Assembly (NCBI GenBank): GCA_035610365.1
Contig: CM069436.1
Span: 60,279,505 to 60,343,504, forward strand
DNA from: Aquatica leii
Lineage: Eukaryota; Arthropoda; Insecta; Coleoptera; Lampyridae
DNA: 64,000 nucleotides
Direction: 5' to 3'
Under the pieces are notes generated by a model. It had not been told where the DNA came from. It ran no database searches and was given only the letters and a program-made list of their open reading frames with translations. How positions within the stretch are numbered: position 1 is the first letter of the stretch; each line of letters begins with the position of its first letter. Below, piece by piece: positions 1 to 9,688 of this stretch. A program made the position numbers and the translations under genes.

Positions 1-530
1 CCCTTCTTGCTTCAGTTAAAATCTTTTCCACATCTCTTTGTACTTTCACAGAAAGCAACTCTAATTAGGCTTGCGAGATTTTGTGATGCTTCAGAAAAAG
101 TTATTCTGCTGGTCTGTACTTATACATTCAATCAAACAAAACAAATTTTTCTCATTTTTGGAAGGCAAAAACCAAAGTGGCCCATACCACTCAAGAACAT
201 GTCTATTCCTCGTTTAAAGTTCAGCGCCGCAGTGTTATTAGCTAACTTAATCGAATCAGTAGTGAATGTTTCCTTGACATTTTCTATTGATTTTGTCCAT
301 TTATTTTTAGATTCAGAATATGGTTTTATCTTGGATTATGACTCCGCCACATCTTTTGAAAACCTTTGTGTGTAACAGGATTGTTACGATAACAAAAAAC
401 TATATTTGGCCTTACATTAAATTAGAAAATAATCCTGCTGACTTTCCTTCAGGAGGATAACTGTATCTGAATTTGTCAATCCAGATATCACAATATTTTG
501 GTTTAATGGTCCATTTTTGAACAAAAAAGT
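1..530 (+). pseudogene. BEL/Pao retrotransposon pol fragment
   Basis: An open stretch (7-375) carries the hallmarks of the region between RT and integrase in BEL/Pao polyproteins: a FCDASEK motif near residue 26, then IPRLKFSAAVLLANL near residue 70 and a DSE about 35 residues later, corresponding to the RNase H-like core. After a stop, the same reading continues with NYIWPYIKLENNPADFPSGG, the block that normally precedes the integrase zinc region. Stops follow, no integrase core is seen, and the window edge cuts the upstream part. No LTR can be assigned to it. Family assignment rests on motif order and is fairly secure; it is clearly non-functional. Confidence 0.8.
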
Positions 531-908
531 TTTAAAATGACCACCTTTTTGTCAAATGGATAATAGTCATTCTTCTTCGATTACGTCGTGTTTTTGTTTG
601 GATAAGACTTTTCATTCACAACTCACATCTTTGAAATGGCGTACGTATTTCTAGGTTATTATCCGTAGCAGAATTAGTAATTTCTACATTATGTCTTACA
701 AAAGTTTGGTAAAGTTATTATGTTCATTCTTAAATAAAACAAATCCAAAATAAAACAAATTCAAGTAGCAACCTAGCATCGTTATCTCCTTTTATTGATT
801 ATTTAGTTTTCCTCGCGGTAAACGGAATATTGCGTTACTCCGCTTTACATGAAGCATCTAAGCACCCGTTATTGCTACCTAAAAATACTGATCTCTTAAA
901 ATAAATAC

Positions 909-1379
909 TGAAACGTTCAAGAAATTATTTGCAAATGCAAGAGCCTTCTAGAAGCTGTTATCCATCTTCTAGAAGATATACCGAAAAATAGGGAACGCTT
1001 GAGATGGATTTCCGTATGTGTATATATACCGACGAGACAGATCGTAAGTCAGTTATTGCTGGAATGCGAATACAGCGGTGTTAAGATGATTATTAAAGTG
1101 GAAATAAAGAAGTCGTTAGCACGCGTGTGTCTACATAAATATACCGAGAATAATCGTGTACGTGATTTTTAGTGTAAACAAGTGTGAAGCTATCCGAGGA
1201 CGTTATCTTATCTTAAGTGATAGTGTTATACAACGGTTATACATAAATTAGTGTGTTTTCATTAAATATTATTAGATTTAATTAGTTCGATTAGTTTAAA
1301 AGTGTACATATTTCTAAAATAAGTAAACGTATTTTTAGTCGTTTAAATAAATTAGTTTTTAGTAATAAAATACGTAACA
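909..1379 (+). repeat. Solo Ty3/gypsy LTR with 4-bp target duplication
   Basis: The segment starts TGAAACGTTCA and ends CGTAACA, and is flanked on both sides by ATAC (905-908 and 1380-1383). It is a diverged plus-strand relative of the LTRs of the element at 7716-12934: shared blocks include CAGTTATT, GGTGTTAAGA, GATTATT and the AT-rich 3' third with TTTAATTAGTTCG. No internal coding sequence adjoins it, so it is best read as the recombination product of a full element. A TATA-like TATATATACC lies about 110 bp into it. Confidence 0.8.
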
Positions 1380-1527
1380 ATACGTTATTATCATCATCTG
1401 TTATTATATTCTGGTCCTAACACTGTTCAAACTCTTATTAGAACAATATTCTGGATTTTATCGCTCCGCGGTTTGCTTCATAAATGCATACGAGAATGTC
1501 TTACCTGTTACAAAAAAAACAAAGACA

Positions 1528-2036
1528 ATTGTAATTTTAAATAATTTAATGCCTTTCCCATATACGTAACTGTTTTTTATTTATTAGTTATTGGCGGCGA
1601 CATGTTTCGACCTAACGGTCATCATCAGGCCTCTAAAATTATCAATTAAAGTAAAATCACAACCTTCAAATTCATAATAAACTTACAATTAATAAATAAA
1701 TTAATAAATTAAAATTAAACAGTTTCTGTCAAAATGACATATAAATTAAACAAAATGACAATATAAATTAATCGCGAAAGGTATATAAAATAATAAATTG
1801 ACAAGAAAATTAAATAAATATAAAAATAATTTAAATAAAAACAAAAATATTATTTAAGAAAAAGATAATAATTTTCAAAATTAACAACTTCATTTAAACA
1901 TTCATCTGGGTCTGAGTTTTTATGTTTAACAATTTCTTTTATCTCCAAAATTTAATTTTAAACTTTTATTGCAAATATGAAGAATTTTGTAGTTACTTTT
2001 ATAATCAAAACAATGGTTATATTCTAATATATGATT
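1528..2036. repeat. Left inverted arm of Penelope-like element
   Basis: This arm is the reverse complement of about 3253-3774 with only scattered differences. It contains, on the minus strand, the last part of the endonuclease frame, its stop, the 3' UTR and the hammerhead-like motif. Confidence 0.9.
1593..1631 (-). ncRNA. Hammerhead-ribozyme-like motif, left arm
   Basis: Read on the minus strand: GGC, core CTGATGA, a 4-bp stem GACC/GGTC with loop GTTA, GAAA, a minimal CATG stem-loop, then GTC followed by GCC, which pairs with the leading GGC as stem I. One extra T sits between the core and stem II. Short-stem type I hammerheads are known from Penelope-like elements. Cleavage activity is not shown by sequence. 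Confidence 0.6.
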
Positions 2037-2700
2037 TATATTGTTTCTTTTTGTAACACTCCTGTTTCTAAAATTTCATCTTGGTTAAATCAAACTTTAC
2101 GTTCTTACCTTAACTTTCAATTTCCTTTTTCTATTTCTAATTCACAATCACTAGCTAATGAATTAGTTGATTTAACTTTGGATACAAATTGTTTTCTTAT
2201 ATCTTTTGATATTGTTAATCTTTTTCCAAGCATTCCTTTTATAGAATGTCAAAATATTATTAATGAACTTCTATTTGAATCTAACCTTCCTGATCATATT
2301 TGCGAATTTTTATCTGATTGTCTAAAATTATGTTTAAATCAAAATTTTTTCAATTTTAATAATCAAACTTATATTCAAAAAACAGCTCTGCCTATGAGTA
2401 ACAATCTTTCACCTATACTTGCTAAAATTTTCCTTATTAACTTAGAAATTAAGAACCTTCTTTTGAATAATTTAATTAAAAACATTTTATTTACTATAAA
2501 AGATATGTTGACAATATATTAGTTAAATTTAAAGGTAATAGACCTTAGACATTTGTTTTAATATTCTAAATTTATTACATCCTAACATTAAATTTATTTT
2601 TGAAAAATAATCTAATAACGTTCTTAATTTTCTAGACTTAAATTTAAATAGAGTTAATAATTCTGTCAAAATTGGTATTCATCGTAAAAATACTACTACT
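2037..2700 (+). pseudogene. Penelope-like reverse transcriptase segment
   Basis: The open part to 2522 carries the finger and palm blocks of Penelope RT: SFDIVNLFPSIPF near residue 58 with the first catalytic Asp, and LPMSNNLSPILAKIF near residue 120, matching the family's LPMG..LSP..A block with Gly changed to Ser. A one-base frameshift at about 2485-2495 moves the reading to RYVDNILVKFKG, the YVDD active site with its last Asp changed to Asn. The frame then runs through stops to a LNFLDLNLNR block. The part upstream of the first catalytic block is truncated by the left arm. The altered active site and frameshift imply loss of function. Confidence 0.85.
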
Positions 2701-3420
2701 GATCATGTCATTCCTTTTTCTTCTTTTCATCCTTTTTCACACAAAATGTCATCTTTTAGATTCTTTTTTAATCGTTTATACAAATTACCTCTTGATAAAT
2801 TTAATTTTAATAAAGAACTTAACATTATTTATAATTTAGCAAATAATAATAATTATCCTTTAGATATGATCAAAAAACTTCAAAATAAAATTTTTAATTC
2901 CATTAATATTAAAAACATTTCAACTCTTACTCCACTTTCAGATAACATTAAAAGACATTTTTCTCTTTCTTACATTGGTCGCTCTTCTTTTCAATTTCAA
3001 AATTTATTTAAAAAGCATAATATTAATATTTCTTTTTCATCTAAATTTAATTTAAAATCTTTACTTGTCAATAGTAAAGATAAAGTTGATATTCTAAATA
3101 AATCTGGTGTTTACAAATTAAATTGTGGTAGCTGTAGCTCTTTTTATATTGGACAAACCGGCCGTAAATTTCGAACAAGAATAGCAGAACATTTTTCTTA
3201 CATTAAAAACAATAATGTTGGTATTAATTTAAATAATAAATCTTCTTTCGCTAATCATATATTAGAATATAACCATTGTTTTGATTATAAAAGTAACTAC
3301 AAAATTCTTCATATTTGCAATAAAAGTTTAAAATTAAATTTTTGGAGATAAAAAGAAATTGTTAAACATAAAAACTCAGACCCAGATGAATGTTTAAATG
3401 AAGTTGTTAATTTTGAAAAT
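2680..3420 (+). pseudogene. Penelope-like thumb and GIY-YIG endonuclease
   Basis: It begins with IHRKNTTTDHVIPFSSFHPF and HKMSSFRFFFNRLYKLPL, the conserved thumb block after the Penelope palm. An open frame from 2746 to 3351 then leads to the endonuclease: GVYKLNCGSC, FYIGQTGRKFRTRIAEH and SSFANHILEYNH, that is the GVY...YIG pair, catalytic Arg, Cys residues and a later His. This GIY-YIG nuclease nicks target DNA to prime reverse transcription. A single TAA at 3349 separates KLNFWR from a continuation ending NENYYLS-like residues in the same frame, so the last 25 residues are cut off. The stop lies inside the right arm. Confidence 0.85.
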
Positions 3421-3774
3421 TATTATCTTTCTCTTAAATAATATTTTTGTTTTTATTTAAATTATTTTTATATTTATTTAATTTTCTTGTTAATTTATTA
3501 TTTTATATACGTTTCATGATTAATTTATATTGTCATTTTGTTTAATTTATATGTCATTTTGACAGAAACTGTTTAATTTTAATTTATTAATTTATTTATT
3601 AATTGTAAGTTTATTATGAATTTTAAGGTTGTGATTTTACTTTAATTGATAATTTTAGAGGCCTGATGATGACCGTTAGGTCGAAACATGTCGCCGCCAA
3701 TAACTAATAAATAAAAAAACAGTTACGTATATGGGAAAGGCATTAAATTATTTAAAATTATAATTAAAAATCCC
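3253..3774. repeat. Right inverted arm of Penelope-like element
   Basis: Reverse complement of 1528-2036. It holds the end of the endonuclease frame, the AT-rich 3' UTR and the plus-strand hammerhead-like motif at 3660-3698. Confidence 0.9.
3660..3698 (+). ncRNA. Hammerhead-ribozyme-like motif, right arm
   Basis: GGC-CTGATGA-T-GACC-GTTA-GGTC-GAAA-CATGTC-GCC: complete core, 4-bp stem II with tetraloop, a minimal stem III and 3-bp stem I. It is identical in its core to the left-arm copy in opposite orientation. The predicted cleavage site is after GTC at 3692. The extra T before stem II departs from the canonical core. Confidence 0.65.
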
Positions 3775-3929
3775 ATTTTGAGATTTACAATGGATAATAC
3801 AATCTTAAAAGACAATTGGTCTTTTCTGAATTGTCATGCAGTTAAAAAAACTGATCGATGTTAATAAATACTAATTTCTTTAAGTGAATTTAAGCACGTT
3901 GTTATTACAATTTAAGTAATTTCGTTATT

Positions 3930-4295
3930 TGATTCAGTTATTGTCTGTTTTTGGTATATCTATCAGTGCCATTTTGAATTTTTTTATTGCTTCCTTTAAG
4001 CTGCTGAAACGCGTTTCATGTAGTGGTTTTTGACTAGATTTAAAAAATTGCATGGAACTAAATCAAGTGAATTTGATAGTTGTTGGATGATGCGTCATTA
4101 TGTGGTGTAATCTTCAAGTTCTCCGTGTTGTTTTTGATCATTACACGCACATTAGTCTAATATGCTCAACACAACGTCACTTTCACAACTATTGAGCTAT
4201 GACGCTAAAATTTGGACAAAAATATCATTAACAGATGTTGCAACATAACAAAGGAAAATTTAAATCAGGCACTGAGAGCGCCACACGATGGTGCT
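3930..4295 (-). pseudogene. mariner-type transposase C-terminal remnant
   Basis: Minus-strand translation, with stops and frameshifts, gives ITPHNDASSNN (the catalytic HDNA block of mariner), then LIQFHAIF-like residues, a KPLHET/MKRVS block and KEAIKKFKMALIDIPKTDNN, typical of the last quarter of mariner transposases. No TIR was identified. Assignment rests on block order in several frames, so it is moderate. Confidence 0.5.
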
Positions 4296-4969
4296 TTCGG
4301 AAACTTTTTAATTAATGATTAGTTATCTATAAACAAAATCAATTTTTCCATGTGGTATAGAACACACCAAATTTTTTTTCTATTTTTGCAATAGTTATTT
4401 ATCTTGGTCTTGCAAGTTAACTTCTGTCAACGATTCAAATTTCAAAATCTGATCTACTACACAATGTTTTTACTATCCTTTTCTTTGTACAGTTCTTACT
4501 TACTTACCGTCATTTATTTTGATGTTATATTTAGTATTTAAAGTCTGGCCAAGTTGATGGCATTCTTTCTGACAGTTTACACTCTGTTACGAGAATTTTC
4601 GCGTAACTTAAAGGCAAGCGATTAACTCAGTTGAATCGACAAGCGGGTCGCAAGTCTCAATGTGCTAATCCTACACTAAATTAAAAAGGCACAGAACAAG
4701 TAAATATCACCTAATACAGACCTTGTTTAAATCTGTCGATCGCTGAAAGAAACAAATTGGCAAAAGACAAATTCTAACAATAATATATTTATTTCTAACA
4801 AGAGAGGATAGGTGTTAAAACAAAAATAAAAAAAGTAGACGTATAAGAAATTAAATAACAAGATTAGATTTGTCAATTAATGTCACAGTTACAATATCAA
4901 TGGAAACCTTATTAATTAGGCAACATTTTACTAATAATAGAACGGTTTGCTTCCTGGTAATTTTAATTG

Positions 4970-5188
4970 TTCTAATTTGATCAAATTAATGATCCCTTTT
5001 TTTAGAAGGTTGGACAGAAGCAACTACTTTAGTTTTCTGCGACGTGTTCTAGATGAACACTTCATTAAGCTTGCTCCACTGCCTTTAGACATTTAGACAT
5101 TTAATTAGAAACACAAAATTTTCCGTGTCCGATATGCTTCTGTCCAATTTCCTAAAACAAGAGATCATTAATTTGATTAAATTACATC
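4970..5188. repeat. Foldback repeat, possible MITE
   Basis: About 50-bp arms (4970-5021 and 5137-5188) are near-perfect inverted copies, sharing TTTGATCAAATTAATGATC and TTGGACAGAAGC, around a 115-bp loop. No coding potential. It could be a miniature element or a hairpin-forming transcript; no target duplication was recognised. Confidence 0.6.
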
Positions 5189-5754
5189 TTACCAATAAAT
5201 AATCATATGCAATTACTAACAAAAAATCTAAGTGATTGATTTTAATCAAGGTTAACTAACTAACTAACCTTGCAGTTGCAAAACAAGTCGAAAATCAACA
5301 TTTATAATACTGAGTTGCAAAACAAGATAAAACTACAGAAACTTACCCAACCAAAAAATTCTTTGACATCAGTAGTAACGTTTGCTACTTTCTTTTTATT
5401 TAGTATATAAACTTTGTGCACAACGTTTCTATTTTATGCTTAATTTGGCCTTGAATGCGTTTAAATCAGTCAAAGAACTTGAACGGATGTTACGTCAATT
5501 GCGACTGAAAACAAAATTGAATCTGTGTGATCTACGTAAGATTACATATAAGAATTGAGTAAAAAAGAAAGAGCATTATACAATGCAATTAAGTAGTACG
5601 TATAAAGCTGACATAATTATTTAACGAATACACCACAATCAAGAAATATGCTATGAAAAGGAAGGTGCATGAAACTGATTGACTAAAGCCTTAAACGCTG
5701 CCTTAAAGGAACAAAATTGTAGTTAAATGTTCCCAGGAGTCTGAACAATACTTT

Positions 5755-5962
5755 CATCTTAGTGACAAATGTTGGTAAGAAAAGCGTAGTCTAAAATGGC
5801 TTGTGGATTACACAGAACAGTTTTAGTGCTTTTGAAATTAGGTAAAGTGTTTTCTGAAATTGCTGCACTTAACAATGGTTGAAATAGCAGCTTCTCAAGT
5901 GCCAATTGTAACATCTCTTGTTTGGGTTTAGCTTCATGCAGTAAAAATCTGCAACTTAAAAT
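5755..5962 (-). CDS. Possible coding exon of an unrecognised gene
   Basis: The minus-strand frame reads CRFLLHEAKPKQEMLQLALE through ILDYAFLTNICH and then TAA. It is leucine-rich, helical in composition and has ordinary codon use, unlike the AT-rich junk around it. Just upstream on the minus strand TATTGTTTATTTTAAG resembles a 3' splice acceptor, so this may be a last exon. I do not recognise the protein and see no partner exon nearby. It is also short enough to be chance. Confidence 0.3.
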
Positions 5963-6581
5963 AAACAATAACTTTCTTGCATTCTAAGAAAGAAGTCATT
6001 TGTTAAGTATCACTAAAAAATCAAGTGACACACTTTTAAATTCAACTTAAAAAAAAAATTTTGAAGATACAACTTATTGTAAAGATTAATAATAGAGACA
6101 GACATTGCCCTAGCAAATTAAACAAACTCTACATCACGTCTAAATAATTACTCCAAAAAAGTTTAGTTTTAATAAACAACTAAAAAATTGTAAAGCTGAA
6201 ATTAAAAATTTGTAGAAGACGATTAAAGCTTGTTACATTTTGTGGAGTTAATATCTACGACTACAAAAATGGATTGATAATAAAAGAGGTCATACTTCTT
6301 ATAATTTTATGTTATCTACTACTATTGTTTATTTTCACAACCAACAAATAATAATTATAGAGGAATTAGAATAATTATTTTATTGTGGTTTTAATAACAC
6401 TTTGTAGGTAGCTCGTTTATTGAATCTATAAGGTGTAGGTTTGAACTGCAATTAAATCATCGTAATACTATCGTAACAAAGCTTACACACAATGGATAGG
6501 TTAACACTTTAGATGTAACATTATAGGTTTATGCATTAATCTGATAAGAAACATAAACGTCAAACACTTAATCACTATCAC

Positions 6582-7399
6582 CAAGGCAGTGATTTTATGC
6601 AAATGCATATTTTTTAAATTAACAACTTTGAGTTTTTGTATCTAAGTAAATTGAGTATAATTAAGCAAATTAATTTTTGCATAGTATGCATATTATGGCA
6701 ATTTTGTGCATAAAACTTTCTCAAGAGCATATTTAAGCATATTATTGGTTTGATAGCAAAAATGCATTATTACAACATATATAATTCGAGACATACTACA
6801 GTTTTATAAAGAAAAATCAAAAATTGAGAAGTAAAAAATTCGAACAGTTGGCATTAAAAACTATTGCGCTCATGGCATATATTGATGAGATGAGCAAAAC
6901 CGTGATAATAATTTAAAATATACAAAACTTAATAAATTCCTAAACAAATTAACCAATTACACATAAGCTTAATTTATTTTGTTTTTTCTTGTCATCGTCT
7001 TTGTTTTAGTATGCATCGTAAACTTAAGATGCAGTTTTGCCACAAGAAGACATTAATTATATAAATATTTAACAGTTTTTTTTATTAGGTAATTTAGAAA
7101 AACATTTAATTATATATTGTTATAATTCGATGCAAAATAAAGATTAGAATTTCAAAAATCCATTCCATGTTAGGAATACGTTTTATATGATGAGGGATTA
7201 ATTTATTAGTCTGTAATTATATTTTGTAAAAATTAAGTAAGTCCTTGCAAGAAGTTTTGTTTTAAATACATACATTCTAGGAAAAACTGTACATATATTA
7301 AATGAAAATTGTGCATATTTAGTGCATATTTTTAATGTTTTTAATGCATATATATGTGCATATTTCTAAATTTTCAAGTGCATATTAATCCTTGCCTTG
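6582..7399. mobile_element. Non-autonomous hAT-type element with 8-bp TSD
   Basis: An 818-bp segment with imperfect terminal inverted repeats (CAAGGCAGTGATTTTATGCA at the left; CAAGGCAAGGATTAATATGCA read inward from the right). It is flanked on both sides by the identical octamer ACTATCAC (6574-6581 and 7400-7407). An 8-bp duplication and CA-starting TIRs are characteristic of hAT transposons. The interior is AT-rich, has repeated GTGCATAT words near both ends and no transposase, so mobilisation would need a relative's enzyme. Confidence 0.85.
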
Positions 7400-7715
7400 A
7401 CTATCACAAGCACTATCATGAACACAATAATACTTAACAAAAACAGATGATAATGATAATAAGCGCTTTCAACAAGTTGCCAAGTAGTACAGGCTATTTA
7501 TGAAACTTTTTTTTTTCTATAATCTCTATCTGTGTGTTGTTAATACTTAAACGTGTTCCATCGTCAGACGGTTTGTGATTGTTGAAAGCGCGCCGTGATC
7601 TCGTAGCGTGTGCTTACTATTATTTTAGATGATTGATGTTAGTGCAGTTACCGGTTTGGAGAATTGGTGTTTTTCACTAGATGGGGCTCGTATCTTTGTT
7701 ACAATTAAACAATAT

Positions 7716-8134
7716 TGTAACGTTTATTAAATCTAATTAATTTATTTATACTAAAAATATGTACACGTTTATAAATAACCGAACTAATTAAACCTAAGGA
7801 TATTTAATAAAAACACTTATTTATATATAGAACTATCACACGAAGATAAAGTCCGCGGATAACTTTAGTTTAACACTTATTCTTTACTTTAAAGTCACCT
7901 AGAAGGTTATACTCCGTATATTTATTTCGAACACATGCGTTTATCACTTATTGATTTAGACTTGAATAATCTTCTTAACACTGCCGTCTTCAAATTACTG
8001 GAATAACTGCCCTATCATTCATTTTTATCGCTTTTATATAATTTGGCTATTTGTCGAGAACCTTCTATATTCTTTTGTTAACGTTCTAGACGTGGATAGT
8101 AGCTTAGTGAATGCTCTCAAAGTTGAACGCTTCA
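7716..8134 (-). repeat. 3' LTR of Ty3/gypsy element
   Basis: Aligns over its length with 12505-12934. On the minus strand it begins TGAAGCGTTCA and ends CGTTACA. Roughly 90 percent similar by eye to the 5' LTR, and related to the solo LTR at 909-1379. Confidence 0.9.
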
Positions 8135-8147
8135 CTACACCTTTCTT

Positions 8148-8285
8148 AAGTTTGTTCTGTCCCAGAACAGGAAACTGGCTGTGACACCGGTAGAATGGAT
8201 CGTGGCGATAGCGACAGCTTTCTCCATTTTGAGAACTTCCTTGACCATAAAAGTAGCAGTCAATAAATTTTTCTTGATCCGATAT
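8148..8285 (-). pseudogene. Degenerate CCCH zinc-finger segment
   Basis: In the same minus-strand frame as the macrodomain-like segment, after VLVCSY, the translation reads CYFYGQGSSQNGESCRYRH. This has the spacing of a CCCH finger (C-x8-[C]-x5-C-x3-H) with the second Cys replaced by Ser. It ends a few residues before the purine tract and 3' LTR. A chance Cys/His pattern is possible; position and frame continuity support it as the C-terminus of the preceding domain's protein. Confidence 0.4.
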
Positions 8286-8690
8286 TCTCCTTGGTTGGTA
8301 ACTACACACCAAGACTTAAACGCCTGTTTCCGGGAAGACGACCTCCAACATATTTTAAACTGTCTTCCAATTCAGTTGATCTAAGCCCAACCAACTAGGG
8401 TACTGCCAATTTCTTAATATTGTGAAACTCTATTTCTCTCTTAAGATTCCATAATGCTCGACACAGACTTTCGACTGCCGGTTGTGTCTTCGTAGTTCAT
8501 CTAGCTGCCCAAACTTCTTTTAAAATACGACTACAACCCCTCTGGATATGTCAAGATCCTCGCTCACGCAATGTGCAATGGCGTAATCTTTTTGTGTTTG
8601 GAACAGGTCTTATTGTTCCTCGGTGGTAACTTCAAACCTAGCTTTTCCAGAATTTCTGTGTAAACTCATAAACTTATCAAACTCTATTTT
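8286..8690 (-). pseudogene. Macrodomain (OARD1/TARG1-like) segment in retroelement
   Basis: One continuous minus-strand frame with five stops reads EVTTEEQ-DLFQTQKDYAIAHCVSEDLD, then ISRGVVVVF-KKFGQLDEL, later GLDQLNWKTV-NMLEVVF and ETGV-VLVCSY. These blocks match, in order and spacing, macrodomains that remove ADP-ribose from proteins: an AHCVS.D strand, an SRGV..F loop (MG.G in relatives), FG..xEL, and a C-terminal GLD.L.W..V..M. The C-terminal binding loop has no intact G-x-G. The segment is intronless and joins directly to integrase N-terminal sequence at about 8690. Family recognition is from memory; a database search is needed to name the closest relative. Confidence 0.7.
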
Positions 8691-8985
8691 ATGACGTCCT
8701 TTTTGCAGTTCACCCAGTGGAATTGTTCTCAAACTTTCTCCAATGTCTTCGTAATGCGAAAGTGTTCTCCTGATGTACCATCGTGGAGATGCTTTAACAC
8801 TTCTGACACCCGGCTTTTTGGCACTATTAACTATAGTCTGTTTTTCGTGCCCTCGACACTTTCTAAAGATCACCGTCTTCTAGTATTAAAGAGTCTCACT
8901 GCGCCCAGTACGCTTTGATGTTTTTGCTCAAAACACACACTTCTTCCCAGGTTGGTCTTCTTCCGTTATTTTTCTAGTTCAAGAG
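8691..8985 (-). pseudogene. Integrase N-terminal region (truncated)
   Basis: Minus-strand frames give RPTWEEV-VLSKNIKAYWAQ, VLKHLHDGTSGEHF, TLEKV-EQFHWVNCKKDV: the His-His half of the integrase zinc domain and the tail that normally leads to the Cys-Cys pair. Sequence stops matching at the Cys-Lys-Lys-Asp block and passes into the macrodomain-like frame. The D-D-E core, about 250 residues in the family, is missing, so the element could not integrate by itself. Confidence 0.75.
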
Positions 8986-9670
8986 TAGTCTTGTTTTAGG
9001 ATCGTTTTTTTGTTTGCGACGCAACTGCTCAGGTTCCCACTCATCATCAACCGTAGCAGTTCTCCGGAGCCATTTGACTTTTTCTTCAAGTCGTGAACAA
9101 TGACTGCAGTCCGCTGGTCATGGTCTTTTGGACAAGGTATCAGCGTTTCGATGACTGCTTCCGCACGGTGTTCTATGTCATAGTCATATTCTTGGAGTCT
9201 CTCAATCCATCTTGCTACTTGTCCTTCTGGGTTACGGAACCGCAATAGCCATTTTAAACCGGCGTGGTCCGTCCTCAGTAAAAATTTTTGTCTATACAAT
9301 TATTTGTAGAAATGTTCTATGGACTTGACGACTGCTAACAGCTCTCTCTTAGTCACGCAATAATTCCTTTTTGGCCTGGACAATACCTTGCTAAAATACG
9401 CGATAGCTTTTCTTGCCCATATTGAACCTACAAAAGAACTGCGCCTATGGCCAGATTGCTTGCGTGCGTATCCAAAACAAATTTTCCATATTCTCTTGGA
9501 TAACTCAAAATCGGTGAAGTGACTAAGCCCTGTTTCAGTTGATGGTCTTCAATCCATCTAAATTCTGCTTTTTCTTCGGTCAATTTCGTTAAAAGTTTGG
9601 CAATATTGGCAAATTGGAGTACAAATCGTCTATAATAGTTGCACAACTCCAGGAAATTTTAGACCTGATG
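8979..9670 (-). pseudogene. Ty3/gypsy RT connection and RNase H
   Basis: Contains CNYYRRFVLQFANIAK (RT thumb and connection; the family has GYYRRFI), PILSYPREYGKFVLDTHASN (start of RNase H with a catalytic Asp followed by ASN..IGAVL), and RTDHAGLKWLLRFRNPEGQ with VARWIERLQEYDYDIEHR. The piece at 9300-9430 links these in another frame. RNase H removes the RNA template during reverse transcription. Frameshifts and stops make it inactive. Confidence 0.85.
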
Positions 9671-9688
9671 TTTGTCAATTGGTTTTGA

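Larger units (their letters stand above)
1528..3774 (+). mobile_element. Penelope-like element with inverted terminal arms
   Basis: A 2.25-kb retroelement made of an RT segment and a GIY-YIG endonuclease segment, bracketed by inverted arms (1528-2036 and about 3253-3774). The right arm is the natural 3' end of the coding region plus the 3' UTR; the left arm is an inverted copy of it. Terminal repeats in direct or inverted orientation and 5' truncation are known for Penelope-like elements. The RT N-terminus is missing, the frame is broken at about 2490 and again downstream, and no target duplication was established. Base composition is extremely AT-rich, about that of the surrounding intergenic DNA. 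Confidence 0.85.
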
